Below, piece by piece: positions 8,959-16,707 of a stretch of DNA of 64,000 nt; within the stretch, counting starts at the first letter, position 1, and every line of letters begins with the position of its first letter. The DNA lies in assembly GCA_001664005.1 (NCBI GenBank), contig CP016093.1, positions 3,897,031-3,961,030 of the forward strand, in the 5' to 3' direction. Position numbers and translations under genes: made by a program. The notes under the pieces are model-generated. The model ran no database searches. It was not told where the DNA came from and saw only the letters and a list, made by a program, of their open reading frames with translations. Origin of the DNA: Rhizobiales bacterium NRL2. GTDB lineage: Bacteria > Pseudomonadota > Alphaproteobacteria > Minwuiales > Minwuiaceae.

Positions 8959-11100
8959 CTACCAGCGCCGGGTCAGGGTCACGCGACCCTTGACGTTGCG
9001 GCCGGGTTCGAAGGCGTCGTTGAAGACACGGGAATAGGCGCGGTCGGTGACGTTATCGACCCCGAGATCGACGCGGATCTCGGTGTCCTCGGCCAGGTTC
9101 CGCGCCCAGGCGAAGTAGAGGTCATGGACGACGTAGCCCGCGCGCTCGTCGGCGGCCGCATCGACCTTGTCGAAGTCGAAGGCCCCCAGTGTGCGCACGC
9201 CGGCGATGGCGCCGAACTCGGGGAACTTGACGCCGAGGTCCAGGGTCACCTGCGCCGGCGTCAGCACGCCCAGCTTGCCGCCGTTGGTGAGGTCGTCGCC
9301 ATCGAGATTACCGAAGCCGAAGGCGACGCGGGCGCGGCGGCTGTCATAGCGGGCCTCGATCTCGTTGCCCTCCAGCAGGGCTTCGGGAATGTTGACCGCC
9401 TGGGTGGTGCCGTCGCAGGCCCCGGGAATGAAGGGATTGCAGTCGACGAAGGGCGTCGGCTGGTTCACCTGCAGATCGATGAAGTCCTCGGCCCGGGTGC
9501 GGAAGCGCGTCGCCTTGAACTCGACGCGATCGCCCTGCGCAAGCACGCTGGTGAATTCCAGTCCGAAGCCGATCTCCACCGTCGAGGTGCGCTGCGACTG
9601 CAGGTCCGGATTGGGGACGAAACGGTTGACGATGCCGGCGCCGACCGGGATCTCGAAATGCACGCCGTCCAGGAAGGCCTCGTCGAAGCTGGGCGCACGG
9701 AAGGCGCGGGAATAGTTGCCGAAGACCATGGCCCAGGGCGTCGGGAACCAGGTCGCGCCGAAGCGCGGCGACAGCGCGACATCGGTGACGTCGCTTGAGA
9801 TAGCGCTGGTGGAGCGGAAATAGTCGAAGCGCATGCCGGGCAGCAGGACGAAATCCCCCGTGCCCGCCCCGAAGGGTTCGTAGAAGCGGAATTCCGCCTG
9901 CCCGAAGACGCCGCCGAACAGGTTCGTCGAATCCGGCACGCCGTCGCGCTCGCCGCCGTTCTCCGCGCCGTCCTGGACGTCGCGATAGCCCTCGAGCCCG
10001 TAGACGAAGGTCACCGCGCCGTCGTCGATCCAGTCCAGCGCCGAGCGGTTGTCGGCGCGGAAGCCGAGCGTGTCCACGTCGCGCTTCAGCTCGTCGCCCT
10101 GCGCGCCGGCGCCGGCGTTGTCCAGACGCGTCTCGTCGATGCGGAAACGCGTGTAGTAGAGCTGCGCGTCCAGATCGATCAGCGGATCGTCCGGCGCGTC
10201 GTAGCGCCAGCTCAGACGGGCCGTGTCGTTGGTGATGTCCTTGTCGACCTCGTCGGCGCCGGCCGCGCCCTGGCCGACATTGGGCTCGGTTGCGTCATTA
10301 CGGAAATGCAGCAGGGAGAGTTCCAGCTCGTGGCCGCCGCCGGCGTCGTAGGACGACCGGAACAGGCCGCTCAGAATGTCGTCGTCCGCGCGCCTCAGCT
10401 CGCTGCCGTCGCCCAGACGGATGGTGCCCGGATCGCGGTAGACCAGGCTGGCGGTCAGATCCCAGTTCTCGGTCGGTCGGGTGAAGCTGGCGACGCCGAA
10501 CAGCTCCTCGTCATCGACATCCTGATAGCCCGCCGAGAGCCGGAGCGCCGCGGTTTCGCCCTCCTCCAGCACGTCCTCGGCCCTCAGCGTACGGAAGGCG
10601 ATGACGCCGCCCGTGCCGCCCGAGCCGTAGAGCGCCGAGGCGGGTCCGCGCAGGACCTCGACCTCCCGCAGCATCATCGGGTCGATGAAGAAGCGGCCGT
10701 CATGGCCGGCGTTGAGGTTCTGGCGCGCGCCATCGATCAGGACCACGATGTCGCTGCCCGAGAAGCCGCGGATGCTGGGCGTCTCGCCGGTGCGGCGCGG
10801 CCCGCCGGTGAACTCGACATTGGGGATGAAATTCAGCAGGTCGTCCGGCGAGGAGGCCTGGCGCAGGTCGATCTCCTCCTGCGGCATGACGGTCACCATG
10901 CCCGGATACTCGAACGCCTCGATCGGGGTCCGGGTCGCGGTGACCGAGATCGGCGGCAGCACCAGTTCGCCCTGGCCTTCCCCGCTCGCGACCTTCTCGC
11001 TCTCGGTCGATCCCGGCGCTTCCGCCGGCGTTTCCTGGGTCAGCCCGACGGCCGGCGTCAACGCGGCAAGCAAAACAAGGGTTGATGGTCTCGGCAGCAT
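8959..11100 (-). CDS. hmuR: TonB-dependent outer-membrane heme receptor
   Basis: A 713-residue receptor with a signal peptide. After an acidic Glu/Gly-rich stretch comes a probable TonB box (LPPISVTATRTP), then the plug domain (SIRGFSGSDIVVLIDGARQN) and a 22-strand barrel ending in an aromatic residue (RVTLTRRW). The heme-receptor hallmark is present: FRAP at about residue 465 and NPDL at about 495, with a histidine between them. This defines the HemR/ShuA/HmuR class. It lies 114 bases after hmuP and 19 bases before hmuT. Its ribosome binding site is inside a hairpin (see 11107-11132), so its translation may be controlled separately from the rest of the operon. Confidence 0.95.
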   Translation of the reverse strand: MLPRPSTLVLLAALTPAVGLTQETPAEAPGSTESEKVASGEGQGELVLPPISVTATRTPIEAFEYPGMVTVMPQEEIDLRQASSPDDLLNFIPNVEFTGGPRRTGETPSIRGFSGSDIVVLIDGARQNLNAGHDGRFFIDPMMLREVEVLRGPASALYGSGGTGGVIAFRTLRAEDVLEEGETAALRLSAGYQDVDDEELFGVASFTRPTENWDLTASLVYRDPGTIRLGDGSELRRADDDILSGLFRSSYDAGGGHELELSLLHFRNDATEPNVGQGAAGADEVDKDITNDTARLSWRYDAPDDPLIDLDAQLYYTRFRIDETRLDNAGAGAQGDELKRDVDTLGFRADNRSALDWIDDGAVTFVYGLEGYRDVQDGAENGGERDGVPDSTNLFGGVFGQAEFRFYEPFGAGTGDFVLLPGMRFDYFRSTSAISSDVTDVALSPRFGATWFPTPWAMVFGNYSRAFRAPSFDEAFLDGVHFEIPVGAGIVNRFVPNPDLQSQRTSTVEIGFGLEFTSVLAQGDRVEFKATRFRTRAEDFIDLQVNQPTPFVDCNPFIPGACDGTTQAVNIPEALLEGNEIEARYDSRRARVAFGFGNLDGDDLTNGGKLGVLTPAQVTLDLGVKFPEFGAIAGVRTLGAFDFDKVDAAADERAGYVVHDLYFAWARNLAEDTEIRVDLGVDNVTDRAYSRVFNDAFEPGRNVKGRVTLTRRW

Positions 11101-11106
11101 GTCTGG

Positions 11107-11132
11107 TTCCTCTCAAGTGTCTTGAGACGGAA
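11107..11132 (-). promoter_or_regulatory. Hairpin that sequesters the hmuR ribosome binding site
   Basis: Read on the minus strand, TTCC, a single G, TCTCAAG, a 3-base loop ACA, CTTGAGA and GGAA follow one another. This gives an 11-bp stem interrupted by one bulged G. The 3' arm contains the hmuR Shine-Dalgarno sequence (GAGAGGAA), which ends 6 bases before the ATG at 11100. In the folded mRNA the site would be closed. Shigella shuA, another heme receptor gene, is known to carry an RNA thermometer in its leader; that parallel and any temperature or heme response here are inference. Confidence 0.6.
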
Positions 11133-11214
11133 TCCCTGAAGCTGGCTGCCTGGGCGGTCGGCCTTGGTGGCTGGCGTGGATCCGGTTCCGTGCGGGACAG
11201 GCGCGTCCCGCGGT

Positions 11215-11394
11215 CTATTTCGTCAGTATCAGCTTCCCGCTGTGGGTGCGGCGCAGGCGGTAGACCTCGCCGCCATGGTCGATCTCGATCTCGCTGGCAT
11301 CGCCCAGCAGGTCCTCGCTGCGGAAGCGCGGGCGGCCCTGGGCGCCGGTTCCGCCTGTCGGCGGGCGCCGGCAGGAGGCGGAAGGGTCAGCCAT
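11215..11394 (-). CDS. hmuP: Hemin uptake protein HmuP/HemP
   Basis: A 59-residue protein of the HemP/HmuP family. The conserved C-terminal half is clear: SEDLLGDASEIEIDHGGE followed by YRLRRTHSGKLILTK. In Bradyrhizobium, HmuP acts with Irr as a coactivator of hmuR transcription, so a regulatory job in heme uptake is likely. The start ATG at 11394 overlaps the last 8 bases of the upstream monooxygenase gene. It precedes hmuR in the same direction. Confidence 0.88.
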   Translation of the reverse strand: MADPSASCRRPPTGGTGAQGRPRFRSEDLLGDASEIEIDHGGEVYRLRRTHSGKLILTK

Positions 11395-11695
11395 CCAGCA
11401 CCACCTCGAAGCCCTCGAACATCGGATGGCCGATATAGAGGCCGCGCCGATCGCCGGCGCCGGCGTGAGCCTTGCGGAACGCCTCCGACTTCGTCCACGC
11501 CTCGAAGGCCTCGCGCGAGGCCCAGACGGTGTGGGAGGCATAGAGGGTGTGATCCTCCTCCTCCGGTCCCTTCAGAAGCTGGAACTCCTTGTAGCCGGGC
11601 ACCTGGTCGAGGTGCCGGTCGCGCTCCCGCCAGACCTGCTCGAAGGCCTCTTCCTCGCCCTTGACGATCTTGAAGCGGTTCATTGCGATGAACAT
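11387..11695 (-). CDS. hmuQ: Heme-degrading monooxygenase, IsdG/HmuQ type
   Basis: A 102-residue ferredoxin-like ABM-fold protein that should cleave the heme ring after import to release iron. The three residues that define IsdG-type heme oxygenases are present at matching positions: Asn6 (AMNRF), Trp67 (EAWTKS) and His77 (RKAHAG). It is the first gene of the hmu run, overlaps hmuP, and lies just downstream of a candidate iron operator. No HmuS/ChuS-type heme protein is present in the window, so this enzyme is the obvious intracellular step of the pathway. Confidence 0.88.
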   Translation of the reverse strand: MFIAMNRFKIVKGEEEAFEQVWRERDRHLDQVPGYKEFQLLKGPEEEDHTLYASHTVWASREAFEAWTKSEAFRKAHAGAGDRRGLYIGHPMFEGFEVVLDG

Positions 11696-11741
11696 GACTG
11701 CTCTCCCCCACGCCTTTCATACGACTTGCTGGCGATTCTTT

Positions 11742-11760
11742 ATTGCAAACAATTCGCAAT
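11742..11760. promoter_or_regulatory. Candidate iron-responsive operator upstream of hmuQ
   Basis: An exact inverted repeat ATTGC - 9 bases - GCAAT lies 47 bases before the hmuQ start, in an AT-rich pocket that is unusual for this GC-rich sequence. Its core resembles the TGCAA-type half-sites of alphaproteobacterial Fur/Mur proteins. Irr or Fur control is therefore plausible for the whole hmu operon, but which protein binds cannot be decided from sequence alone. Confidence 0.45.
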
Positions 11761-11802
11761 ATCAAGATGCAATCTCGCCGGCCCGGTCGACGGGCCACGG
11801 AA

Positions 11803-12921
11803 TCAGGCGTTGAGGGCGCGCGCCACCGGCACGTGCCGATAGCCGAGATTCTCCGCAACCGGCTGGCAGGTGACCTGGTTGTTCCAGACGTTCAGACCTT
11901 CGGCCAGGCAGGGATCGTCGCTCAGCGCCCGCTTCCAGCCGTCGTCGGCAATCCTGAGCGTGTGCGGCAGGGTGACGTTGTTCAGCGCGTAGGTGGACGT
12001 GCGCGCCACCGCGCCGGGCATGTTGGCCACACAGTAATGAACGACCTCGTCGATCACGTAGGTCGGATCGGCGTGGGTCGTGGGGCGGGATGTCTCGAAG
12101 CAGCCGCCCTGGTCGATGGCGACGTCCACCAGCACCGCGCCGCGCTTCATGTCGCCCAGCATTTCGCGGGTCACCAGTTTCGGCGCTGTGGCGCCGGGAA
12201 TCAGCACCGCGCCGATGACCAGATCGGCCTCGGTGACGCATTCGTGCAGATTGTGGGCGTTGGAGAAGCGGGTCTTGGCCCGGTTCTCGAAATGGATGCC
12301 GAGGCGCTCCAGCACCTCGGGACTGCGGTCCAGAATGGTGACGTCCGCGCCTAGGCCGGCCGCCATCTGCGCGGCGTTGAAGCCCACCACGCCGCCGCCG
12401 ATGATGGTGACCCTGCCGGGCATGACGCCGGGCACGCCGCCCAACAGGACGCCGCGGCCGCCATGGGCCTTTTCCAGCGCATTGGCGCCGGCATGCACGG
12501 ACATGCGGCCCGCGACCTGGCTCATGGGCTTCAGCAGCGGCAGGCCGCCATGACGGTCGGTGACAGTTTCATAGGCGATGCAGGTGGCGCCGGAGGCCAC
12601 GAGGTCGCGGGTCTGGTCGGCGTCGGGCGCGAGGTGGAGATAGGTGAACAGGATCTGGCCGCCGCGCAGCATGGCCCGCTCCGCCGACTGCGGCTCCTTC
12701 ACCTTCACGACCATGTCGGCCTCGGCAAAGATCTGCGCCGCGTCGTCGACCAGCGCCGCGCCCGCGGCCTCGTATTCGGCGTCATGGGCGCCGATTCCGT
12801 CGCCGGCGCCGCGCTCGATCAGCACCCGGTGGCCGTGCCTGACCAGTTCGGCCGCGCTCTCGGGCGTCAGGCCGACGCGGTATTCGTGATTCTTGATCTC
12901 CCTCGGCGTGCCGACGATCAT
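11803..12921 (-). CDS. ald: Alanine dehydrogenase
   Basis: A 372-residue NAD-dependent enzyme converting L-alanine to pyruvate and ammonia, or the reverse. It starts [20 protein letters not shown], the family's N-terminal signature with the substrate-binding Arg and Lys region. It has the catalytic-His segment TYLHLAPD and the dinucleotide fold [14 protein letters not shown]. The length is standard. It stands alone: the hmu promoter lies beyond its 3' end and the tRNA-Leu gene lies upstream on the same strand. No Lrp-type regulator is adjacent. Confidence 0.96.
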   Translation of the reverse strand: MIVGTPREIKNHEYRVGLTPESAAELVRHGHRVLIERGAGDGIGAHDAEYEAAGAALVDDAAQIFAEADMVVKVKEPQSAERAMLRGGQILFTYLHLAPDADQTRDLVASGATCIAYETVTDRHGGLPLLKPMSQVAGRMSVHAGANALEKAHGGRGVLLGGVPGVMPGRVTIIGGGVVGFNAAQMAAGLGADVTILDRSPEVLERLGIHFENRAKTRFSNAHNLHECVTEADLVIGAVLIPGATAPKLVTREMLGDMKRGAVLVDVAIDQGGCFETSRPTTHADPTYVIDEVVHYCVANMPGAVARTSTYALNNVTLPHTLRIADDGWKRALSDDPCLAEGLNVWNNQVTCQPVAENLGYRHVPVARALNA

Positions 12922-12973
12922 GTCTGCCTCCCGCGCCGCTGTCCGCCCGCCGCAGCCGCGCGGGCGAGGATGA

Positions 12974-13060
12974 TGGTGCCCCAGGCCCGACTCGAACGGG
13001 CACTCCGTTGCCGGAAACAGATTTTGAGTCTGTCGCGTCTACCGATTCCGCCACTGGGGC
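12974..13060 (-). tRNA. tRNA-Leu (CAA)
   Basis: The minus strand folds as a class II tRNA. The acceptor arm GCCCCAG pairs with CTGGGGC, the D arm carries GGCGGAATCGGTAGACGC, the anticodon stem ACAGA/TCTGT encloses the loop CTCAAAA (anticodon CAA, reading UUG), there is a long variable arm, and the T loop is GTTCGAGTC. The CCA end is encoded (12974-12976). Both the long variable arm and the anticodon identify leucine. Confidence 0.96.
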
Positions 13061-13223
13061 AAGGCCGGCGGATCATAGCGAACGGGCCGCGCCCTTCAAG
13101 GGAGAGCGAACGGCGGGGACATTGCCCACTTGCCCCGCTGCCGCGGCTTCGCTATAAGCCCCGCTTCCGAACAACCGAGCATGCGCCGCGCCGCTGCGGC
13201 GGCAGAGAAACCGAGGCCCAGCG

Positions 13224-13445
13224 ATGAAGCCCGATATCCATCCCGACTACCATGAGATCACGGTCCAGCTGACCAACGGCGAGACCTACAAGACCCGCTC
13301 CACCTGGGGCAGCGAGGGCGACACCATGGTGCTGGAGATCGATCCCTCCAGCCATGCCGCCTGGACCGGCGGTCAGCAGCGCGTCCTCGACAAGGGTCAG
13401 GTCGCCAAATTCCGTGCCCGCTACGCCAATTTCGGCATCAAGTAG
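13224..13445 (+). CDS. rpmE: 50S ribosomal protein L31
   Basis: A 73-residue ribosomal protein. It begins [20 protein letters not shown] and has the L31 segment [20 protein letters not shown]. It has no cysteines, so it is the zinc-free form of L31. A strong terminator follows 40 bases after the stop, so it is a single-gene unit. It lies next to the tRNA-Leu gene, which runs the other way. Confidence 0.96.
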   Translation: MKPDIHPDYHEITVQLTNGETYKTRSTWGSEGDTMVLEIDPSSHAAWTGGQQRVLDKGQVAKFRARYANFGIK

Positions 13446-13484
13446 CCTTCGAATCATTCAGCCCCGCCAAGGGGTTGCGAGAGA

Positions 13485-13515
13485 AGCCCGCCGGTCCGCA
13501 CCGGCGGGCTTTTTT
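13485..13515 (+). terminator. Rho-independent terminator of rpmE
   Basis: AGCCCGCCGG - TCCGCA - CCGGCGGGCT forms a perfect 10-bp GC-rich stem and is followed by a run of T residues (TTTTT). It lies just after rpmE and before the heat-shock promoter of hsp20. Confidence 0.95.
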
Positions 13516-13529
13516 GTGCGCTGGAAACT

Positions 13530-13557
13530 CTTGAACCCCGGCGAAGCCACCACATAT
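13530..13557 (+). promoter_or_regulatory. Candidate sigma-32 (RpoH) promoter of hsp20
   Basis: CTTG (13530-13533), 17 bases, then CACATAT (13551-13557). The spacing and the CTTG box match the alphaproteobacterial RpoH pattern (CTTG-N17-CYTATNT); the -10 box matches only partly. The site lies about 140 bases before the small heat-shock gene, just past the rpmE terminator, leaving a long 5' leader. Confidence 0.5.
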
Positions 13558-13642
13558 CCGCTTCCGGAAGCGATGTCCCGCCACGGGAATCCTTCCCGAA
13601 CCCTGCCGGCGCCGGAGCATCCGGGCCGGTGGACAGACTGGT

Positions 13643-13693
13643 CACCCCGCGAGCCGGGGTGTCGTGCTGAGACGCATTGCTTCGAATGGAGGA
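13643..13693 (+). promoter_or_regulatory. Possible ROSE-like RNA thermometer in the hsp20 leader
   Basis: The leader can form a stem CACCCC (13643-13648) / GGGGTG (13656-13661). Next to the start codon lies TTGCT (13677-13681), followed by the Shine-Dalgarno GGAGGA (13688-13693). A U(U/C)GCU box facing the SD, just before the start of a small heat-shock gene, is the signature of ROSE thermometers in rhizobia and other alphaproteobacteria. The pairing here is imperfect and was not folded computationally. Confidence 0.4.
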
Positions 13694-13699
13694 TGTGAA

Positions 13700-14158
13700 A
13701 TGCGCACCTTTGATCTTACCCCCCTTTTCCGCAATTCCGTCGGCTTCGACCGGTTCGACCGGCTGTTCGACGTCGCCTTCAATTCCAACGAAGGTCCGGT
13801 CTTTCCGGCCTATGACATCGTGAAGTCCGGCGACGACGACTACCGCATCAGCCTGGCCGTGGCCGGCTATGGCGAAGACGATATCGACATTACCCAGGAA
13901 GGCCGCACGCTGACCGTCAGCGGCAAGGTGGAAGAGCGCCAGGAAGAGAGCGAGCAGACCTCGTTCCTCTACCGCGGCATCGCCCGCCGCGCCTTCACCC
14001 GCCGCTTCCATCTGGCCGACACCGTCAGGGTGACCGGCGCCAAGATGGAGAACGGCCTGCTGCACATCGATCTGGTCAACGAGATCCCGGAGGCCGAGAA
14101 GCCCCGGCAGATCGAGATCAACGGCGGCAAGCAGAAGAGCCTCCCGCAGGCGGCGTAA
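13700..14158 (+). CDS. Small heat shock protein, Hsp20 family
   Basis: A 152-residue alpha-crystallin-type chaperone that holds unfolding proteins and prevents aggregation. The alpha-crystallin domain runs from about residue 35 to 135 (YDIVKSGDDDYRISLAVAG at its start). It contains the conserved A-x-x-x-NGLLxIxL segment (AKMENGLLHIDL) and an I-x-I end (IEI) that docks in the oligomer. The N-terminus resembles IbpA (MRTFDLTPLFRNSVGFDRF). The ATG at 13700 has GGAGGA 6 bases upstream; the in-frame codons before it belong to the leader. Heat regulation is suggested by the promoter and leader features just upstream. Confidence 0.94.
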   Translation: MRTFDLTPLFRNSVGFDRFDRLFDVAFNSNEGPVFPAYDIVKSGDDDYRISLAVAGYGEDDIDITQEGRTLTVSGKVEERQEESEQTSFLYRGIARRAFTRRFHLADTVRVTGAKMENGLLHIDLVNEIPEAEKPRQIEINGGKQKSLPQAA

Positions 14159-14183
14159 CCGCCGCCTGACCGGGTCAGGACAC

Positions 14184-14219
14184 GGGGCCTCGCCGGGTTT
14201 CGCCCGGCGGGGCCCCTTT
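14184..14219. terminator. Bidirectional terminator between hsp20 and the SDR gene
   Basis: GGGGCC, T, CGCCGGG, loop TTTCG, CCCGGCG, G, GGCCCC: a 14-position stem with one G-T wobble, followed by TTT. It sits between two convergent genes and could stop transcription from both sides, though the T-run is short. Confidence 0.7.
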
Positions 14220-14233
14220 CCGTTTCTCCGGCC

Positions 14234-15043
14234 TCAGGTGGAGCGCAGTCCTCCGCCGCCGTCGACCGGCACCACCGCGCCGGTGACGAAGCGCGCCTCG
14301 TCGGAAGCCAGGAACAAGGTCGCGTGGGCCGTGTCCCAGGCCGTGCCCATGCGCCCGCCGAGCGGCACGCGGGCGTTCCGGGCCCGGCGCACCTCCTCGG
14401 CCGGGACGCCCAGCGCCGCCGCCGTTCCCGTGATCGCCATCGGCGTGTCCATCAGGCCGGGCGCCACGGCGTTGCAGCGTATGCCGTATTTCGCGTTGGA
14501 AAGGGCGACATGGGCGGTCAGCCGGTCGAGGCCGGCCTTCGACATCTCGTAGGCGACCATGTTCCCGCCGGCCCGGGCGGCCAGCGAGGAGATATTGACG
14601 ATGGCGCCGCCGCCCTTCTCCCGCATGGCCGGCACGGCCGCGGCGATAGTCCGCCATGCGCCCTTCAGATTGACGTCGATGATGCGGTCCAGCGCGTCCG
14701 CGTCCGCCCGGTGCGCCGGGGCGTCGCCACCGCCGCCGATGCCGACATTGTTGACCAGGATGTCGATCCTCTCCCAGCGCGCCGCCGCGTCCGCGATCAA
14801 CGCCGCGCAGGACCCGCGGTCGCGCACGTCGACGGCGGTGGCCGCTGCCTTGCCGCCTTCCTCGCGAATCTGCGCCGTGGTCTCCTCGGCCCGGTCGAGG
14901 TGGAGGTCGGCACAGAGCACTTCGGCGCCGGCGCGGGCGAACAGAACGGCAATGGCGCGGCCATTGCCGATGGTCTCGCCCGGCGTCTGCCCTGCGCCGA
15001 CGACGATGGCCGTCCGGCCCTCCAGACGGCCGGCGACGCTCAT
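14234..15043 (-). CDS. Short-chain dehydrogenase/reductase (SDR)
   Basis: A 269-residue NAD(P)-dependent oxidoreductase of the classical SDR family. It has a cofactor loop variant (GAGQTPGETIGNGRAIA in place of TGxxxGIG), the NNVGIGGG motif, and the catalytic Ser and Tyr-x3-Lys (ISSLAARAGGNMVAYEMSK). The substrate is unknown. The start ATG at 15043 overlaps the stop of the upstream carboxymuconolactone decarboxylase-like gene (ATGA), so the two are an operon and may act on the same compound. The longer open frame to 15265 is a shadow of that upstream gene. Confidence 0.9.
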   Translation of the reverse strand: MSVAGRLEGRTAIVVGAGQTPGETIGNGRAIAVLFARAGAEVLCADLHLDRAEETTAQIREEGGKAAATAVDVRDRGSCAALIADAAARWERIDILVNNVGIGGGGDAPAHRADADALDRIIDVNLKGAWRTIAAAVPAMREKGGGAIVNISSLAARAGGNMVAYEMSKAGLDRLTAHVALSNAKYGIRCNAVAPGLMDTPMAITGTAAALGVPAEEVRRARNARVPLGGRMGTAWDTAHATLFLASDEARFVTGAVVPVDGGGGLRST

Positions 15044-15606
15044 CGCTTTCTCAGGTCCGGATCCAGTTCCATGCCCGCGTCGAGCTGGATCCCGAAGCTG
15101 TTGAGGATCATGGAGACCTGGGTGTACTGGCCGACGGTGAAGACCACGTCCATGCGCTGCTTTTCGGTCAATTCGGACAGCGCCTGCCATGTCGCGTCGG
15201 TGATGAAGTGGTCGGTGACCAGTTCGTCCGTGGCCTGCAGCAGCGCCCGCTCCAGCGGCGTCCATTCCGGCGTGTCGGGCCCCTGCTTGATGCGTTCGAT
15301 CTCAGCGTCGGTCAGGCCGCAGTCGCGGCCGATCTCGACATGCTGGCCCCATTCATAGCCCGCCTTGCAGAGCCAGCCGGTGCGCAGGATGATCAGTTCG
15401 CGCTCCCGCGGCGGCAGGTCGTTGCGCTCCGAGAGCACATAGCCGCCCCAGACGTTGAAGCGCTTGAAGGCGCGCGGGGCCCGCACCAGCGTGCGGAAGA
15501 TGTTCAGCACCCAGCCCTGTTTCAGGAAATAACCGAGGGCGTCCTTGTGCTCCTCGGTGAACTCCTCGTCCTTCAGCGGTTCGATCCGCGGCCTGTCAAG
15601 ACGCAT
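15040..15606 (-). CDS. Carboxymuconolactone decarboxylase family protein
   Basis: A 188-residue AhpD-fold protein. The family core is visible at RERELIILRTGWLC followed by YEWGQHVEIGRDCGL, with the conserved Glu and His placed as in CMD-type enzymes. It has a single Cys in this region instead of the CxxC of AhpD, so a peroxidase-partner role is unlikely. The substrate cannot be named. It is translationally coupled to the SDR gene that follows. Confidence 0.85.
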   Translation of the reverse strand: MRLDRPRIEPLKDEEFTEEHKDALGYFLKQGWVLNIFRTLVRAPRAFKRFNVWGGYVLSERNDLPPRERELIILRTGWLCKAGYEWGQHVEIGRDCGLTDAEIERIKQGPDTPEWTPLERALLQATDELVTDHFITDATWQALSELTEKQRMDVVFTVGQYTQVSMILNSFGIQLDAGMELDPDLRKR

Positions 15607-15682
15607 GTGGTCTGCCCTCCCCCTTTGCGATTTGCGCCACCGATTGGATCAGGCGGACGGGTCCGCGTCCAGCACGTCGGGT

Positions 15683-16153
15683 TCAATCGCCCATGAATGC
15701 GATCAGCCGCCCGCAGACCAGGGCGCCCAGCCAGCAGACCATCGACAGCAGCGCATGACGGCGGAGCGTCGCGTCGGACGCAACCTGCAGCAGAAAGCCG
15801 TGGCGGAGATGGGCGAGCAGCGCCGCAATTACGCCGGCCAGGATCAGCGCCAGCTTGACGCGAAAGACGGCCAGATCCGCGTACTCGCCCGCCCGGACGG
15901 AAAAGAGCAGCAAACCGGCGATGACGGCCAGGGCCAATCCTGCCGCGGCGGTGGGTACCAGGACACGGACCAGCGAGGCCCGCTCGACGGACCGCCAGAA
16001 TCCGAGCAGCCGCAGGTCGAGCGGCACGATCGCGCCCACCAGCAGGGCGAAGCCGAGAATGTGGCCTGCGTTCAGCGCCGCATAGCCCCAGCGCGCCGAC
16101 CGGAAGTACTGCGCGAAGCCGGCGCCCTCGAGCGCCTGGAGCGCCGTCTCCAC
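15683..16153 (-). CDS. Small integral membrane protein of unknown function
   Basis: A 156-residue protein with four hydrophobic helices, at about residues 24-45, 65-85, 100-118 and 133-150. It resembles the DUF2214/DUF6644 type of membrane protein. It has a GTG start 6 bases after the stop of the preceding DUF6152 gene, and so is almost certainly cotranslated with it. Function unknown. The pairing with a secreted protein suggests a shared envelope role. Confidence 0.7.
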   Translation of the reverse strand: METALQALEGAGFAQYFRSARWGYAALNAGHILGFALLVGAIVPLDLRLLGFWRSVERASLVRVLVPTAAAGLALAVIAGLLLFSVRAGEYADLAVFRVKLALILAGVIAALLAHLRHGFLLQVASDATLRRHALLSMVCWLGALVCGRLIAFMGD

Positions 16154-16159
16154 GCGCGC

Positions 16160-16528
16160 TCAGTTCCTGTCGGGATAGAGCACGTACTCGGTCTCGCCGA
16201 GCCAGAAGCGCTCCACCTTCAGCAGCCTCTCCGACTTGTCGGCCGCCGGTTCGCCGATGGCGCGGATCTCCGCGCCGGGCGCCAGATCGCCGTCCTTCAC
16301 GCCGGCGCGCTCGTTGCGCCAGGGCTGGCCCACCTCCAGCGTCCAGGTCTCGCCCTCGACGTCGACCGTGAGCACCCCGTGCGGATTACCCAGCTCGGCC
16401 TCGGTGATCACGCCGGTCAGATCGATGTTGCCGCCTGTCGTCCACGCCCAGCCATGATGGGCGATCGCGGCCCCGGTCTGCCAGAAGAGGCCGAGCGCCA
16501 GGACGGCGGCGGCGAGAATCCGTTTCAT
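16160..16528 (-). CDS. Exported protein of the DUF6152 family
   Basis: A 122-residue protein with a clear signal peptide (MKRILAAAVLALGLFW, then IAHHGWAW). The HHGWAW motif at the mature N-terminus and the LGNPHGVLTV segment are characteristic of DUF6152. A role is not established for the family; the paired histidines at the new N-terminus could bind a metal. The start at 16528 was chosen for the signal peptide. It is the first gene of a two-gene unit with the four-helix membrane protein. Confidence 0.75.
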   Translation of the reverse strand: MKRILAAAVLALGLFWQTGAAIAHHGWAWTTGGNIDLTGVITEAELGNPHGVLTVDVEGETWTLEVGQPWRNERAGVKDGDLAPGAEIRAIGEPAADKSERLLKVERFWLGETEYVLYPDRN

Positions 16529-16707
16529 GATCGATCTCCATTGCTCCGACGGAACGCTCCGCCTGAAGGTGGGCGGCAAGCGCCCGCCCGGCAACGCGCC
16601 GCGCGCGAATGTGAACGCATCGCGGATCAACTGGCGTCGCGCGCCAGTTTGTGCTTGTTTTCCTCCCCATCCGAAACAGCGTCTTGATCTGGGGAGGTAG
16701 AAGACGA

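Noticed and set aside
12974-13060. tRNA-Leu as an integration site for a mobile element
   Set aside because: No integrase, no repeated 3' end of the tRNA and no change in base use is seen on either side.
15040-15606. AhpD-type peroxidase partner for the carboxymuconolactone decarboxylase-like protein
   Set aside because: The CxxC redox pair of AhpD is absent; only one Cys lies in the core motif.
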